Below, piece after piece: positions 5,349-6,456 of a DNA stretch of 6,456 nt. The DNA lies in contig CALDMJ010000009.1 in the NCBI GenBank assembly GCA_937914725.1, positions 1 to 6,456 of the forward strand, in the 5' to 3' direction. How positions within the stretch are numbered: the stretch's first letter is position 1; every line of letters starts with the position of its first letter. The position numbers and the translations under genes were made by a program. The notes beneath the pieces were generated by a model. It saw only the letters and a list, made by a program, of their open reading frames with translations, did no database searches and was not told the DNA's origin. Source of the stretch: an uncultured Clostridia bacterium (GTDB lineage Bacteria > Bacillota > Clostridia > Christensenellales > UBA1242).

Positions 5349-6456
5349 TATTTATCCCCTTTCGTTGATAGAATTTCTTTCATAGTATTAATTGTCGTTA
5401 ATGCTTCAAGTGGCGTAATTGAATCGACGTTTATTTTTTTGATGAAGTTTGCCAATTTTTGTAATTCACCATTGTTTTCAACTTTAGGCGCCTCAATTTG
5501 TGATTGAGAAGTGCTATGTTTATGAGTTATTTCGTTGTTGTGCAAGTCATCCAAAATTTCGCGGGCTCTTTTGATTACTTTGTCGGGTAGTCCTGCCATT
5601 CCAGCTACCTCTATACCAAAGCTTTTGTTTGCTCCACCGCGAACAATTTTTCTAAGGAAAATAACTTCATTGTTAAATTCTTTGACAGAAATTTGATAGT
5701 TTTTTACCCCTGGCAATTCTCCCTCAAGTTCCGTAAGTTCGTGGTAGTGAGTTGCAAACAAAACCTTTGCTTTTGTATTATTCGCGAGATATTCAACAAC
5801 TGCCCAAGCAATGCTCAAGCCGTCATATGTGCTTGTTCCTCGTCCTACCTCATCCAAAATTACAAGGCTCTTGTCCGTAACATTTGACAAAATATTACTG
5901 ACTTCAAGCATTTCGACCATAAATGTACTTTGTCCAAAAGCGAGGTCATCACTTGCACCAATGCGCGTGAAAATGCGGTCAGTGAGTGCGATATTTGCCG
6001 CCTTTGCGGGTACAAACGAACCAATGTGTGCCATTAAAACAATTAAAGCAACTTGTCGCATATAAGTGCTTTTACCAGCCATATTGGGCCCCGTAATAAC
6101 AATAATTCGGTTATCTTTATCATCCAATTGCGTATCATTAGGCACGAATCTATCGCCTTTCAAGGTTTGTTCCACTACGCAATGGCGTCCATCAACGATG
6201 TTAATATTTTTAATGCTTGAATTTATAACTGGCTTGCAAAAGTCATTTTCGAGTGCGACAAGAGAAAGTGAAAGCAATGAGTCAATCATCGCAAGGACTT
6301 TCGCTGTACTTAGCAGTGCTGGAATATTGTTTATTAATCTTTGTCTAATTTCTTTAAAGATTCCTTGTTCTACTTGAAGCAATGTTTCCTCCGCCGACAA
6401 GATTTCTTCTTCAAGTAATTTAAGCTCATCTGTTACATATCTTTCGCAATTTGCTA
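5348..6456 (-). CDS. mutS: DNA mismatch repair protein MutS (C-terminal part, 5' end beyond window)
   Basis: MutS is the dimeric ATPase that binds mismatches and recruits MutL. Only the last 368 residues are visible. The reading frame is open to the window edge, beginning with [11 protein letters not shown], the conserved lever/clamp segment (NAERY[IF]T in relatives). The missing part holds the mismatch-recognition and connector domains. In fragment numbering, the ATPase domain shows Walker [10 protein letters not shown] (122-130), the ABC signature STFMVEM (176-182), Walker B VILDE followed by [10 protein letters not shown] (198-212) and the H-loop ATHYHE (234-239). The helix-turn-helix dimerisation segment [13 protein letters not shown] follows. 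The extreme C-terminus [17 protein letters not shown] matches the family's small end domain. A TTG at 6400 could be read as a start, but homology continues upstream of it, so this is an edge truncation. The stop codon shares one base with the mutL ATG, indicating translational coupling. Confidence 0.97.
   Translation of the reverse strand, partial: ANCERYVTDELKLLEEEILSAEETLLQVEQGIFKEIRQRLINNIPALLSTAKVLAMIDSLLSLSLVALENDFCKPVINSSIKNINIVDGRHCVVEQTLKGDRFVPNDTQLDDKDNRIIVITGPNMAGKSTYMRQVALIVLMAHIGSFVPAKAANIALTDRIFTRIGASDDLAFGQSTFMVEMLEVSNILSNVTDKSLVILDEVGRGTSTYDGLSIAWAVVEYLANNTKAKVLFATHYHELTELEGELPGVKNYQISVKEFNNEVIFLRKIVRGGANKSFGIEVAGMAGLPDKVIKRAREILDDLHNNEITHKHSTSQSQIEAPKVENNGELQKLANFIKKINVDSITPLEALTTINTMKEILSTKGDK

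Noticed and set aside
5693..6377. Overlapping + strand open frames (5693-5887, 5811-6065, 6066-6377) antisense to mutS
   Set aside because: They mirror the strongly conserved MutS ATPase region and show no start signals or family resemblance.
5348..6400. Complete 350-residue short MutS starting at TTG 6400
   Set aside because: The frame stays open to the window edge, and the upstream residues ([10 protein letters not shown]) match conserved MutS sequence, so the gene is cut by the edge, not short.
1..6456. Mobile element, CRISPR, tRNA/rRNA or defence system
   Set aside because: No transposase, terminal inverted repeats, spaced repeats or tRNA-like folds were seen; all coding sequence is explained by five housekeeping genes.

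Overview
This window is AT-rich bacterial DNA carrying only chromosomal genome-maintenance genes. The low-GC Gram-positive character (AT-rich codons, strong Shine-Dalgarno sites, near-consensus sigma-A promoters), the endonuclease type of MutL and the mutS-mutL-miaA order all suggest a member of the Bacillota, most likely class Clostridia. I cannot name the species. I see no phage, plasmid, IS, CRISPR or RNA-gene signal.

Layout. Bases 1-231 hold no convincing gene. They contain an 11-bp direct repeat, a small hairpin and a strong extended -10 promoter just before the first gene. On the + strand follow a 357-residue tyrosine recombinase of the Xer type (232-1305) and lexA, the SOS repressor (1385-2017), which has its own consensus promoter. 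A long AT-rich hairpin (2021-2070) separates lexA from a convergent minus-strand operon. Read in transcription order, that operon is mutS (5' end beyond the right edge), mutL and miaA. Its junctions are tight: the mutS stop and mutL start share one base, and mutL and miaA overlap by 22 bp.

How the genes fit together. MutS recognises mismatches and MutL nicks the strand to be repaired; MutL here has the metal-binding endonuclease motifs used by bacteria without MutH/Dam. MiaA isopentenylates A37 of UNN-reading tRNAs and is a frequent operon partner of mutL. LexA represses the DNA-damage response. The recombinase probably resolves chromosome dimers made by homologous recombination.

I did not find a new multi-gene system. 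Points worth a second look are the apparently leaderless start of the recombinase, the lexA promoter without a recognisable Bacillus-type SOS box together with a divergent recognition helix, the unusually long MutL linker, a Glu-to-Asp change in the MutL metal motif, and a MutS tail without a clear beta-clamp motif.
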